A model generated the notes under the pieces. It was not told where the DNA came from. It did not search any database and saw nothing but the letters and a program-made list of their open reading frames with translations. Both the position numbers and the translations under genes were made by a program. Of a stretch of DNA of 64,000 nt, positions 53,537 through 61,300 are shown one piece after another. Position 1 is the first letter of the stretch. Each line of letters opens with the position of its first letter. Source of the stretch: SIG299 sp964632165 (GTDB lineage Bacteria > Bacillota > Clostridia > Lachnospirales > Lachnospiraceae); assembly GCA_964632165.1 (NCBI GenBank), contig CAZWCZ010000004.1:1-64000 (forward strand), in the 5' to 3' direction.

Positions 53537-54817
53537 TTATTCTGCCTTTTCCGGGGCAACATAGTCCGGATGGACAGTTAATTTTATTTTATGGACGCGG
53601 TTTTTATCCATTGCAATTACCTGATAGGTGCAGGCACCGTCGGTAACCGTCTCACCTTTCACAGGAAGATGATCCAACAGATGGATGACATGCCCGGCGA
53701 TGGAATCGTAATCTTCGGATTCAAGACCAAGCTCAAGGACTTCGTTGAGCTCATCCAGTTTGGTCGTGCCGAGGATCGTATAGACATTATCGGACAGTTT
53801 CTGGATCGGATCTTCTTCATCGGTATCGTATTCATCGCGGATCTCACCGACAATCTCCTCGACAAGATCTTCAATGGTCAGAAGACCGGTTGTGGCACCG
53901 TATTCATCCAGTACAATGGCAATGGAGTTGGTGCCTTTTTTGAGCTCACGCAGGAGTTCGGAAGTTTTTTTGTACTCATAGGTAAAATAAGGAGTACGGA
54001 GAAAATCTGTTATATGGAAATCTTCTTTTGCACCTTTGTAAAAGAAGACGTCTTTCATGTTAATGATACCGATTACATTATCTCTTGTTTCGCTGTAGAC
54101 AGGAAGTCTGGTATACATATCTTTTTCGAAAGCAGCAACCAGTTCATCATATGTCATGTCGGCACTGGCAAACGCCATATCAATACGCGGCACCATAACG
54201 TCTTTTGCAAGTGCATCACCAAAATCTACTACATTTGTGATCATTTCACGTTCTTCACTTTCAATGACACCGTCTTCATGGCTGACGTCAACGATCGTGA
54301 GAAGTTCATTTTCTGTCATGGCTTTTGTTTTTGCATTTGGGTCAACACGGAACAGACGAAGAAGAAGATAAGAAATCTGGTTCAGTATAAAGATGACCGG
54401 TGTTAAAAGCTTTGTCAGCGGAGCAATGATCGGCGCATAAAGGAACGCTAATTTTTCCGCATTCATGGTAGCCAGAGTCTTAGGCGTAATCTCACCAAAA
54501 ACAAGTACGAGAAGGGTCAGGATGCCGGTACCGACTGCGGCATAGGCACTGAAACCTAAATCGATGATGAGAGAGGTGGTAAGAGAGGAGGCTGACAGAT
54601 TGACAATATTATTACCAATCAAAATGGCACTGATCATCTTGGAAGGTTCCTCGATCAGGTCATTGATGCGTTTCGCACCTCTGACACCTTCTTCCATAAG
54701 GCTTCGGATACGGAGCTTATTCACCGTAGTTAAAGAAGTTTCCGCAGAAGAAAAGAATGCGGATAAAGCAAGTAAAACAATTAACACAAGAATTTGTGTC
54801 GCGACACTGGGGTCCAC
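53537..54817 (-). CDS. CNNM/CBS-domain hemolysin-family membrane protein
   Basis: A 426-residue protein of the CorC/HlyC (CNNM/DUF21) type. An N-terminal DUF21 with membrane helices (ILVLIVLLALSAFFSSAETSL) is followed by a CBS pair (about 190-325) and a C-terminal CorC_HlyC domain. These are linked to magnesium or cobalt efflux; hemolysin is a historic name. The GTG start at 54817 has AAGGAG 10 bases upstream; an upstream ATG at 54856 lacks one. It is the first gene of the reverse unit leading to the ABC-F and kdgK genes. Confidence 0.9.
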   Translation of the reverse strand: MDPSVATQILVLIVLLALSAFFSSAETSLTTVNKLRIRSLMEEGVRGAKRINDLIEEPSKMISAILIGNNIVNLSASSLTTSLIIDLGFSAYAAVGTGILTLLVLVFGEITPKTLATMNAEKLAFLYAPIIAPLTKLLTPVIFILNQISYLLLRLFRVDPNAKTKAMTENELLTIVDVSHEDGVIESEEREMITNVVDFGDALAKDVMVPRIDMAFASADMTYDELVAAFEKDMYTRLPVYSETRDNVIGIINMKDVFFYKGAKEDFHITDFLRTPYFTYEYKKTSELLRELKKGTNSIAIVLDEYGATTGLLTIEDLVEEIVGEIRDEYDTDEEDPIQKLSDNVYTILGTTKLDELNEVLELGLESEDYDSIAGHVIHLLDHLPVKGETVTDGACTYQVIAMDKNRVHKIKLTVHPDYVAPEKAE

Positions 54818-54876
54818 TAAAAAATCACTCCTTTTTGAAATATTTTTCTGATGCATATAAAAATATACACGATTTC

Positions 54877-54905
54877 ATTATAAGAGATTATCCAATGAAA
54901 GTCAA
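54877..54905 (-). promoter_or_regulatory. Promoter of the CBS-protein operon
   Basis: On the reverse strand TTGACT (54900-54905) and a perfect TATAAT (54877-54882) are separated by 17 bases. Confidence 0.78.
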
Positions 54906-54925
54906 TCATTTTGCGGATAAGTGGG

Positions 54926-54954
54926 TTTATTTTTCGGAAAAAGTGTGGTAGACT
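54926..54954 (+). promoter_or_regulatory. Promoter of pepT
   Basis: TTTATT (54926-54931) and a TG-extended TAGACT (54949-54954) are separated by 17 bases. Weak -35. Confidence 0.5.
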
Positions 54955-54995
54955 AAAAAACAAATACCGGATGAATGGAGAAAGAGGAACAGAGA

Positions 54996-56219
54996 ATGAC
55001 AGTATTGGAACGTTTTTTAAATTATGTAGCAATAGATACAGAATCGGTAGAAGATGCCGGATGTTTTCCGAGCAGCGAAAAACAGAAAGATCTGGCGCGT
55101 CTTTTGGTTGAGGAGTTAAAGGAGATGGGGGCAAAGGATCCGCACATGGATGATTACGGATATGTATATGCAACGATTCCTGCTACTTCTTCCAAAAAAG
55201 TACCGGTGCTCGGCTTTTTGTCTCATATGGATACTTCTCCTGCAATGAGCGGGAAAAATGTAAAACCGCGTATCGTGAAAAACTATGACGGCGGGAAGAT
55301 CGTTTTGAATGAGAAAGAAGGGATCTGGATGGATACAGAGATGTTTCCGTCGCTATGCCGTGTTATAGGACAGGATCTTGTAGTAACGGACGGAACAACG
55401 CTGCTTGGAGCAGATGATAAAGCCGGAATAGCAGAAATCATGACAATGGCAGAAACACTTCTTACGGATACTTCGATCCCGCATGGAACGATTCAGATCG
55501 CATTTACACCGGATGAAGAAGTCGGAGCGGGAGTAGACTATTTTGATGTAAAGAAATTTGGCGCGGATTTTGCTTATACGGTAGATGGAGGCGCACTCGG
55601 AGAAATCGAATACGAAAACTTCAATGCAGCATCCGGGAAACTTAAGATCCACGGAACAAGCATTCACCCGGGTTCTGCCAAAGGGAAAATGATCAATGCG
55701 ATCCTGGTCGGCATGGAATTCCAGCAGATGCTTCCTGCATTTGAAAATCCGGCGTATACCGAAGGATACGAAGGTTTTTTCCATTTGGACCGCATAACGG
55801 GAAGCGTGGAAGAAGCAGAGCTGTTTTATATCATCCGCGACCATGACCAGACAAAGTTTGAGGAGAAGAAAGCAAGATTTGTAAAAACGGCCGCATTTTT
55901 GAATGAAAAGTATGGGGCAGGAACAGTAGAATATGAAGTAAAAGACTCTTATTATAATATGAAAGAAAAGGTTGAGCCGCACCGGTTTCTCATTGACCAC
56001 GCAGTAGCGGCAATGGAACGTCTGTCCATTCCGGCAGTCATTACTCCGATCCGCGGAGGCACCGATGGGGCGAGACTTTCTTTTATGGGACTTCCGTGTC
56101 CGAATCTGTGCACGGGCGGAGACAATTATCACGGAAAATACGAATACGTTTCGATATCGGCAATGGAACGGATTGCAGAGCTGCTGGTTGAGATCATCAG
56201 AGTATATCAGGAGGCCTGA
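54996..56219 (+). CDS. pepT: Peptidase T (tripeptidase)
   Basis: Zinc aminotripeptidase of the M20 family, 407 residues as expected. The metal and catalytic motifs are SHMDTSPA (His near 77, Asp near 79), LLGADDKAG near 136, TPDEEVGAG near 171 and VDGG near 196. The dimerisation domain carries IHPGSAKGKM. AAAGAGG is 8 bases before ATG 54996. It starts the unit pepT-bioY-metH-reductase; bioY's ATG overlaps its stop by one base. Confidence 0.95.
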   Translation: MTVLERFLNYVAIDTESVEDAGCFPSSEKQKDLARLLVEELKEMGAKDPHMDDYGYVYATIPATSSKKVPVLGFLSHMDTSPAMSGKNVKPRIVKNYDGGKIVLNEKEGIWMDTEMFPSLCRVIGQDLVVTDGTTLLGADDKAGIAEIMTMAETLLTDTSIPHGTIQIAFTPDEEVGAGVDYFDVKKFGADFAYTVDGGALGEIEYENFNAASGKLKIHGTSIHPGSAKGKMINAILVGMEFQQMLPAFENPAYTEGYEGFFHLDRITGSVEEAELFYIIRDHDQTKFEEKKARFVKTAAFLNEKYGAGTVEYEVKDSYYNMKEKVEPHRFLIDHAVAAMERLSIPAVITPIRGGTDGARLSFMGLPCPNLCTGGDNYHGKYEYVSISAMERIAELLVEIIRVYQEA

Positions 56220-56791
56220 TGAGAGAACAGAAAAAAATTATGCAACGTGGGACAAGGGAAAAGACGGGAGAAACCGTGCAGACTGCACTTGCGGCGGCCA
56301 TGCTTTGTGTGCTGGCACCTGTGGCAGTTCCGGTTCCGTTCGGTCCTGTCCCGCTTACGCTTGGAAGCTTTGCGGTCTGTCTGCTGGCGGCAGTCCTGGG
56401 AGCAAAGCAGGGCTTGATGTGTGTACTGCTCTACCTGCTTCTGGGTGCAGCGGGTCTTCCGGTGTTTTCGGGATTTTCGGGAGGAGCCGGAGTGATGTTC
56501 GGACCGACCGGAGGTTATCTGGCCGGGTATATTTGTTGTGCCTGGGTGGTCGGAAAAGTAACGGAAAAACGGAGCGGACGATGGAAAATGGCAGGAGCCA
56601 TGGGACTTGGAATGCTGCTTTGTTATGCATGCGGAACGGTATGGCTTGCGGCTTCGCTTGATTTTTCCGTGTCGGAGGCATTTTTTGTCGGGACACTGCC
56701 TTACCTTCCATTGGATACAGTAAAGATTGCTGCGGCGGCTTTTGCGGCATTGCCGCTGAGAGAACGTTTGAGACAAGAGGTTAGAAGATGA
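56219..56791 (+). CDS. bioY: Biotin transporter BioY
   Basis: S-component of an ECF biotin transporter, 190 residues, about six membrane helices. The conserved PVPFGPVPLTLGSFAVCLLA and GLPVFSGFSGGAGVMFGPTGGY are seen. AGGAGG precedes the ATG, which overlaps the pepT stop (TGATG). No EcfA/EcfT genes are adjacent, so it uses a shared module or works alone. It overlaps metH by 4 bases. Confidence 0.95.
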   Translation: MREQKKIMQRGTREKTGETVQTALAAAMLCVLAPVAVPVPFGPVPLTLGSFAVCLLAAVLGAKQGLMCVLLYLLLGAAGLPVFSGFSGGAGVMFGPTGGYLAGYICCAWVVGKVTEKRSGRWKMAGAMGLGMLLCYACGTVWLAASLDFSVSEAFFVGTLPYLPLDTVKIAAAAFAALPLRERLRQEVRR

Positions 56792-59250
56792 CAGAACTGG
56801 AATTTCGCAGTTTGTGCGAAAAGAAAATTGTAATACTGGATGGTGCGACCGGAACAAATCTCCAGAGAGCCGGAATGCCGGTCGGTGTTTGCCCGGAAAA
56901 ATGGATATTGGAACATAAAGATACAGTTAAAAAACTGCAGAAGGAATTTCTTGCAGCAGGGACCGATATTTTATATGCACCGACATTTACGGCAAACCGT
57001 CTGAAATTGAAAGAATACGGACTGGAAGACCGGCTGGTGGAATTTAACACGGAATTGGTGCGTCTGTCAAAAGAGGCGGTTGCGGAATATGAAGCAGAAG
57101 TGCAGTTGGAAAGGGTAAAACCGCATTTTATTGCCGGAGATCTTACGATGACCGGAAAACTGGTGTATCCTTTGGGAGAAATCTTATTTGAGGATCTGGT
57201 GGAGATTTATAAAGAGCAGGTCAGAGCATTGCTTGCAGCGGGAGTTGATCTGTTTGTGGCAGAAACAATGATGAGCCTGCAGGAGTGCAGGGCGGCTGTG
57301 CTTGCAGTAAAAGAAAGCTGTGATCTGCCGATCATGGTTACGCTTACATTTGCAGAAGATAATAAAACGATGTACGGAACGACACCGCAGGCCGCAGTAA
57401 CGGTATTGCAGTCGTTGGGAGCTTCTGCTGTCGGAGTGAACTGTTCTGCCGGACCGGAAACGGTGCAGGAAGTTGTTGCCGGGATGGCGGCTGTAGCAGA
57501 AGTGCCGGTCATTGCAAAACCCAATGCCGGACTTCCGGGATTAAAAGACGGAGTAACGGTTTATGATATGCCGCCGGAAAAATTTGCCGAACAGATGGGA
57601 TATCTTGTTGCGGCGGGAGCAGGGATCGTCGGAGGATGTTGCGGATCGGAACCGGCACATATTGCTGCGTTGGCAGTCTGCCTGGAAAACAGAGAAGTAA
57701 AGGCAGCATGGAAACAGTCAGAGGAAAGAAGTGCCATGCTTTCTACAGAATACAGAGCGTTTCCCATAGATCTGTCTGCACGGACAAAAATTATCGGAGA
57801 ACGGATCAATCCGACAGGGAAAAAAGCACTGCAGGCAGAGCTGAGGGAAGGATGTCTCGACCTTGTGCTGCAGTATGCCAAAGAGCAGGAAGAAGCGGGT
57901 GCGTTTCTTTTGGATGTCAATGCCGGGATGCCGGGAATCGATGAAAAGCAGACCATGCTCCGCATTACATATGAGCTGATGCAGCACAGCGGGATCCCGC
58001 TTGCCTTTGATTCTGCACATGCAGAAGTATTAGAAGCAGCCCTGCGGATCTATCCGGGACGTGCGCTTGTAAATTCTGTAACTTGTGAAAAAGAAAAGAT
58101 GGAGGCATTGCTTCCTATTGTAAAAAAATACGGAGCAATGTTTATTTTGCTTCCGCTCTCGGAAAACGGACTTCCGAAAGACGGGCAGGAAAAGATTGCG
58201 ATGATACATACGGTAATGGATGCAGCAGCAAAGTGCGGTCTGTCCAAAAAAGATGTTGTGGTAGACGGTCTTGTTAATACGATCGGTGCAAACCGCGAGG
58301 CTGCAAGGGAAACACTGGCGACCATACGGTACTGCAGAGAGGAACTTCAGGTGGCGACCAGCATCGGCCTATCCAATATCTCGTTCGGACTTCCGGCAAG
58401 AAGTTATGTCAATGCGGCATTTCTGACGATGGCAATTGAGGCAGGACTTACGATGGCAATCGCAAATCCATGTCAGAAGATGCCGATGGATGCATTGCTG
58501 GCAGCAGACCTTCTGATGGGAAAAGAGTCGGCAGATATTGCATATATTGAAGCTTCCCCGACACTGAACGAAGGGATGACGCAAAGGATCTGCACGCAGG
58601 ATGTTGCGAAACAGACGGAGCAAACCGGATCAACCGTTTATGAAGCGGTATTGAAAGGGAATAAAAGAACGATCCTTACGCTGGTGGAAGAAGAGCTGCA
58701 GAGAGAAGGAAAAACGGCAGGACAGATACTGAATGCAGAACTGATCCCGGCAATCAATGAAGTGGGAAAACTGTTTGAACAAAAGAGATATTTTCTGCCA
58801 CAGCTGATCGCTTCGGCGGAGACAATGGAACTTGCCATAAAACGGCTCAGACCGTTTCTGGAGGCAGGAGTGGGGAAAACGCGGGAAACGGTAGTTATTG
58901 CAACGGTCAAAGGAGATATCCATGACATTGGGAAAAATCTGGTAACATTGATGATGAAGAATTACGGATTCCTGGTAATCGACCTGGGAAAAGATGTTCC
59001 GTCAGAAAAAATCATTGCCTGTGCCCGGGAGACGAATGCAGAGTGGATCGCACTTTCTGCATTGATGACAACCACAATGACGCGGATGAAGGAAGTCATA
59101 GAACTGAAAAATGCTGCAGGACTGCAGGCAAAGGTTTTGATCGGAGGGGCTGTAACAACAAAGGAATATGCAGAAGAAATCGGTGCAGATGCGTATGCGA
59201 AAGATGCGCAGGAAGCGGTACGGATTCTTTTGGAGATGAGCAGAAAATAA
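56788..59250 (+). CDS. metH: Cobalamin-dependent methionine synthase, short form
   Basis: Transfers methyl from 5-methyltetrahydrofolate to homocysteine via B12. Domains in order are the homocysteine-binding barrel (1-~290, zinc ligands in VGVNCSAGP and GGCCGSEP), pterin-binding barrel (~315-570, GERINPTGKK), B12 cap (~600-690) and B12-binding fold with GDIHDIGKN (His near 713). At 820 residues it lacks the C-terminal AdoMet reactivation domain of E. coli MetH (1227 residues). A separate reactivation protein would be needed and is not seen in the window. The start overlaps bioY by 4 bases. Confidence 0.93.
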   Translation: MTELEFRSLCEKKIVILDGATGTNLQRAGMPVGVCPEKWILEHKDTVKKLQKEFLAAGTDILYAPTFTANRLKLKEYGLEDRLVEFNTELVRLSKEAVAEYEAEVQLERVKPHFIAGDLTMTGKLVYPLGEILFEDLVEIYKEQVRALLAAGVDLFVAETMMSLQECRAAVLAVKESCDLPIMVTLTFAEDNKTMYGTTPQAAVTVLQSLGASAVGVNCSAGPETVQEVVAGMAAVAEVPVIAKPNAGLPGLKDGVTVYDMPPEKFAEQMGYLVAAGAGIVGGCCGSEPAHIAALAVCLENREVKAAWKQSEERSAMLSTEYRAFPIDLSARTKIIGERINPTGKKALQAELREGCLDLVLQYAKEQEEAGAFLLDVNAGMPGIDEKQTMLRITYELMQHSGIPLAFDSAHAEVLEAALRIYPGRALVNSVTCEKEKMEALLPIVKKYGAMFILLPLSENGLPKDGQEKIAMIHTVMDAAAKCGLSKKDVVVDGLVNTIGANREAARETLATIRYCREELQVATSIGLSNISFGLPARSYVNAAFLTMAIEAGLTMAIANPCQKMPMDALLAADLLMGKESADIAYIEASPTLNEGMTQRICTQDVAKQTEQTGSTVYEAVLKGNKRTILTLVEEELQREGKTAGQILNAELIPAINEVGKLFEQKRYFLPQLIASAETMELAIKRLRPFLEAGVGKTRETVVIATVKGDIHDIGKNLVTLMMKNYGFLVIDLGKDVPSEKIIACARETNAEWIALSALMTTTMTRMKEVIELKNAAGLQAKVLIGGAVTTKEYAEEIGADAYAKDAQEAVRILLEMSRK

Positions 59251-59266
59251 AGAGAGGGAGAAAACG

Positions 59267-60388
59267 ATGGAGTACAGAAAATTTGAGAAACTTGGAATTC
59301 AGACATCCCTGTTAGGATTCGGATGTATGCGTTTCCCAATCACGGGAGAAGGAAAGATTGACGAGACGCGTGCAGAAAAAATGCTGGATGAAGCATATGC
59401 AGCCGGGATCAATTATTATGATACGGCATGGCCGTATCACAATGGCGAAAGCGAACCATTCGTAGGAAGAGTCATGAAAAAATATGACAGAAACAGCTTT
59501 TATTATGCGACAAAGCTTCCGTGTTGGATGATAAAAAGCAGAGAAGAAGCACAGGAAATCTTTCACAAGCAGCTGATGCGCCTGCAGACGGAATATATTG
59601 ATTTTTATTTATTGCATTCACTTGATCTGGAAGAGTTCCACCGGATGTGTGAGATGGGGATCGTAAACGATTTTGTAAAGCTGAAAGAAGAAGGAAAGAT
59701 CCGATATTTCGGCTTTTCGTTCCACGATTCTTATGAAGCGTTTGAGGAAATTGCAATGTATCGCGACTGGGATTTTTGCCAGATCCAGTATAATTACATG
59801 GATACGCAGGAGCAGGCCGGAGACAGGGGCTATGCCCTGTGTGAAAAACTGGGACTTCCGATCATCATCATGGAACCGGTCAAGGGAGGTGCACTTGCTT
59901 CGTACGCAGAGGATGTCATGGAAAAGTTTCTCAAAGTGCGTCCGGACAAAAGTATCGCATCCTGGGCACTTCGCTGGGTAGCCGGCAAGTCACAGGTAAA
60001 AGTGGTACTGAGCGGGATGTCGACTCCGGAACAGGTAGCGGATAATCTGGAGACGTTTGGTGCGTTCGAGCCGTTATCGGAAAAAGAACTTGCAACGGTA
60101 GATGAAGTAGTGGCGGAAGTAAGGTCAAGGATCAAAAACGGATGTACCGGATGCAGATATTGTATGCCATGCCCGTTTGAAGTGAACATACCGAGGAATT
60201 TTGCAGTATGGAACAGTTATGGAATGTACCATAATGCAGGGAGTGCGGCAAAGCGTTACAAAGAGATGAAAGCAGAAGAACGGGCTGATCAGTGTCGTGA
60301 ATGCGGTGCCTGTGAGGAAAAATGTCCGCAAAGGCTTCCGATACGCGAACATTTGAAATTGGCGGCAAAAGAACTGGGTGCATTATAA
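59267..60388 (+). CDS. Aldo/keto reductase with C-terminal ferredoxin motif
   Basis: A 373-residue aldo/keto reductase barrel (LLGFGCMRFP, YYDTAWPYHNGESE, ATKLPCWM, YIDFYLLHSL). A C-terminal 4Fe-4S-like part has CTGCRYCMPCPFEV near 287-300 and CRECGACEEKCPQRLPI near 345-361. Such fused forms are common in anaerobic Firmicutes; the physiological substrate is not known. A redox role via ferredoxin-type clusters is likely. It follows metH by 16 bases and ends the unit at a strong terminator. Confidence 0.92.
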   Translation: MEYRKFEKLGIQTSLLGFGCMRFPITGEGKIDETRAEKMLDEAYAAGINYYDTAWPYHNGESEPFVGRVMKKYDRNSFYYATKLPCWMIKSREEAQEIFHKQLMRLQTEYIDFYLLHSLDLEEFHRMCEMGIVNDFVKLKEEGKIRYFGFSFHDSYEAFEEIAMYRDWDFCQIQYNYMDTQEQAGDRGYALCEKLGLPIIIMEPVKGGALASYAEDVMEKFLKVRPDKSIASWALRWVAGKSQVKVVLSGMSTPEQVADNLETFGAFEPLSEKELATVDEVVAEVRSRIKNGCTGCRYCMPCPFEVNIPRNFAVWNSYGMYHNAGSAAKRYKEMKAEERADQCRECGACEEKCPQRLPIREHLKLAAKELGAL

Positions 60389-60402
60389 AATTTTAGATCA
60401 TG

Positions 60403-60451
60403 AAAAAAGTTCTGCAGGCCGGTAAAATGTCCAAACCTGCAGAACTTTTTT
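60403..60451. terminator. Bidirectional terminator
   Basis: A 16-bp perfect stem (60403-60418 with 60436-60451), with A and T runs on both ends. It serves the aldo/keto reductase gene on the forward strand and udk on the reverse strand, whose stop codon it abuts. Confidence 0.93.
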
Positions 60452-61070
60452 AATCATGTGCCAGATGATTGGAAATGCGCTGCAGGATCATTTCCAGGGC
60501 GACACGGTTTTCACCGCCTTCCGGAACGATCAGATCAGCGTATTTTTTACTCGGCTCAACAAATTGCTCGTGCATTGGCTTTACGGTATCGAGATATTGC
60601 GAAATAATAGAATCCAGACTTCTGCCGCGTTCTTTGACATCACGCAGGATCCGGCGAAGGATCCTGACATCGGCATCTGTATCGACAAAAATCTTGATAT
60701 CCAGCAGATCGATCAGCTCTTTACATTCAAAGATCAGAATGCCCTCGACGATCATTACCTTATTCGGGTGGATAACGGTCACGTCCTTGGAACGGTTATG
60801 GGCAGAAAAATCATAGATGGGACAGGTAATGGCCTTTCCGGAGCGGAGTTGTCTGATATGTTCGATCATCAGATCTGTATCAAAGGCATTGGGATGGTCG
60901 TAATTTAGTTTGGTCCGTTCTTCATAACTCAGGTCATCATGAGCTTTGTAATAATTATCATGCATGAGAACAGTAACATCTTCTCCGAACATTTCTTTGA
61001 TATGATGGGTCAGCGTGGATTTCCCGCTGCCCGTGCCTCCGGCAATTCCGATCATTAAGATATCTGACAT
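60450..61070 (-). CDS. udk: Uridine kinase
   Basis: Phosphorylates uridine and cytidine to UMP and CMP in pyrimidine salvage. Walker A GGTGSGKST is at residues 11-19. Also present are HDNYYKAHDDLSYEER, NYDHPNAFDTDLM and the kinase region PIYDFSAHNR. At 206 residues it is typical. ATG 61070 has GGAG 6 bases upstream; the longer reading starts in the promoter. Confidence 0.95.
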   Translation of the reverse strand: MSDILMIGIAGGTGSGKSTLTHHIKEMFGEDVTVLMHDNYYKAHDDLSYEERTKLNYDHPNAFDTDLMIEHIRQLRSGKAITCPIYDFSAHNRSKDVTVIHPNKVMIVEGILIFECKELIDLLDIKIFVDTDADVRILRRILRDVKERGRSLDSIISQYLDTVKPMHEQFVEPSKKYADLIVPEGGENRVALEMILQRISNHLAHD

Positions 61071-61119
61071 AGTTTTCTCCATTTCGTAAAAGTAAAAAGG
61101 TCTAAGTTGCGTTGCATCT

Positions 61120-61148
61120 ATTATAGGAAGAAATATCCTTAAAGTCAA
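61120..61148 (-). promoter_or_regulatory. Promoter of udk
   Basis: On the reverse strand TTGACT (61143-61148) and TATAAT (61120-61125) are separated by 17 bases. Confidence 0.75.
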
Positions 61149-61166
61149 TATTTCTTCATTTTTTGC

Positions 61167-61210
61167 AAAACTTGCCCGATCGTACCATAAAACTTGCCCG
61201 ATCGTGCCAT
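61167..61210. repeat. Tandem 22-base repeats upstream of the 61301 gene
   Basis: Two adjacent 22-base units (61167-61188 and 61189-61210) differ at one base; each holds CTTGCCCGATCGT then an ACCAT or GCCAT end. With two ATGGTA copies downstream (61219 and 61239) they form an inverted arrangement, suggesting regulator binding. They lie between two divergent promoters. Confidence 0.8.
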
Positions 61211-61218
61211 AAAATCGT

Positions 61219-61248
61219 ATGGTAAAAGCGGACGAATTATGGTATAAT
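61219..61248 (+). promoter_or_regulatory. Promoter of the 61301 gene
   Basis: A TG-extended perfect TATAAT at 61243-61248 lies about 50 bases before the start codon. A poor -35 (TGGTAA near 61220) suggests dependence on an activator, possibly one bound to the tandem repeats. Confidence 0.65.
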
Positions 61249-61300
61249 CAGTAGAAAGCAAATTCGATGCGACAGATTAGGAACGGGGAGGCAGAAGGCG

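Noticed and set aside
53591..54406. Forward-strand frame of 271 codons opposite the CBS-domain gene
   Set aside because: It is antisense to a clearly recognised gene and has no recognisable protein pattern.
61167..61210. Tandem 22-base units as a CRISPR array
   Set aside because: Only two adjacent units with no spacer between them and no cas genes nearby.
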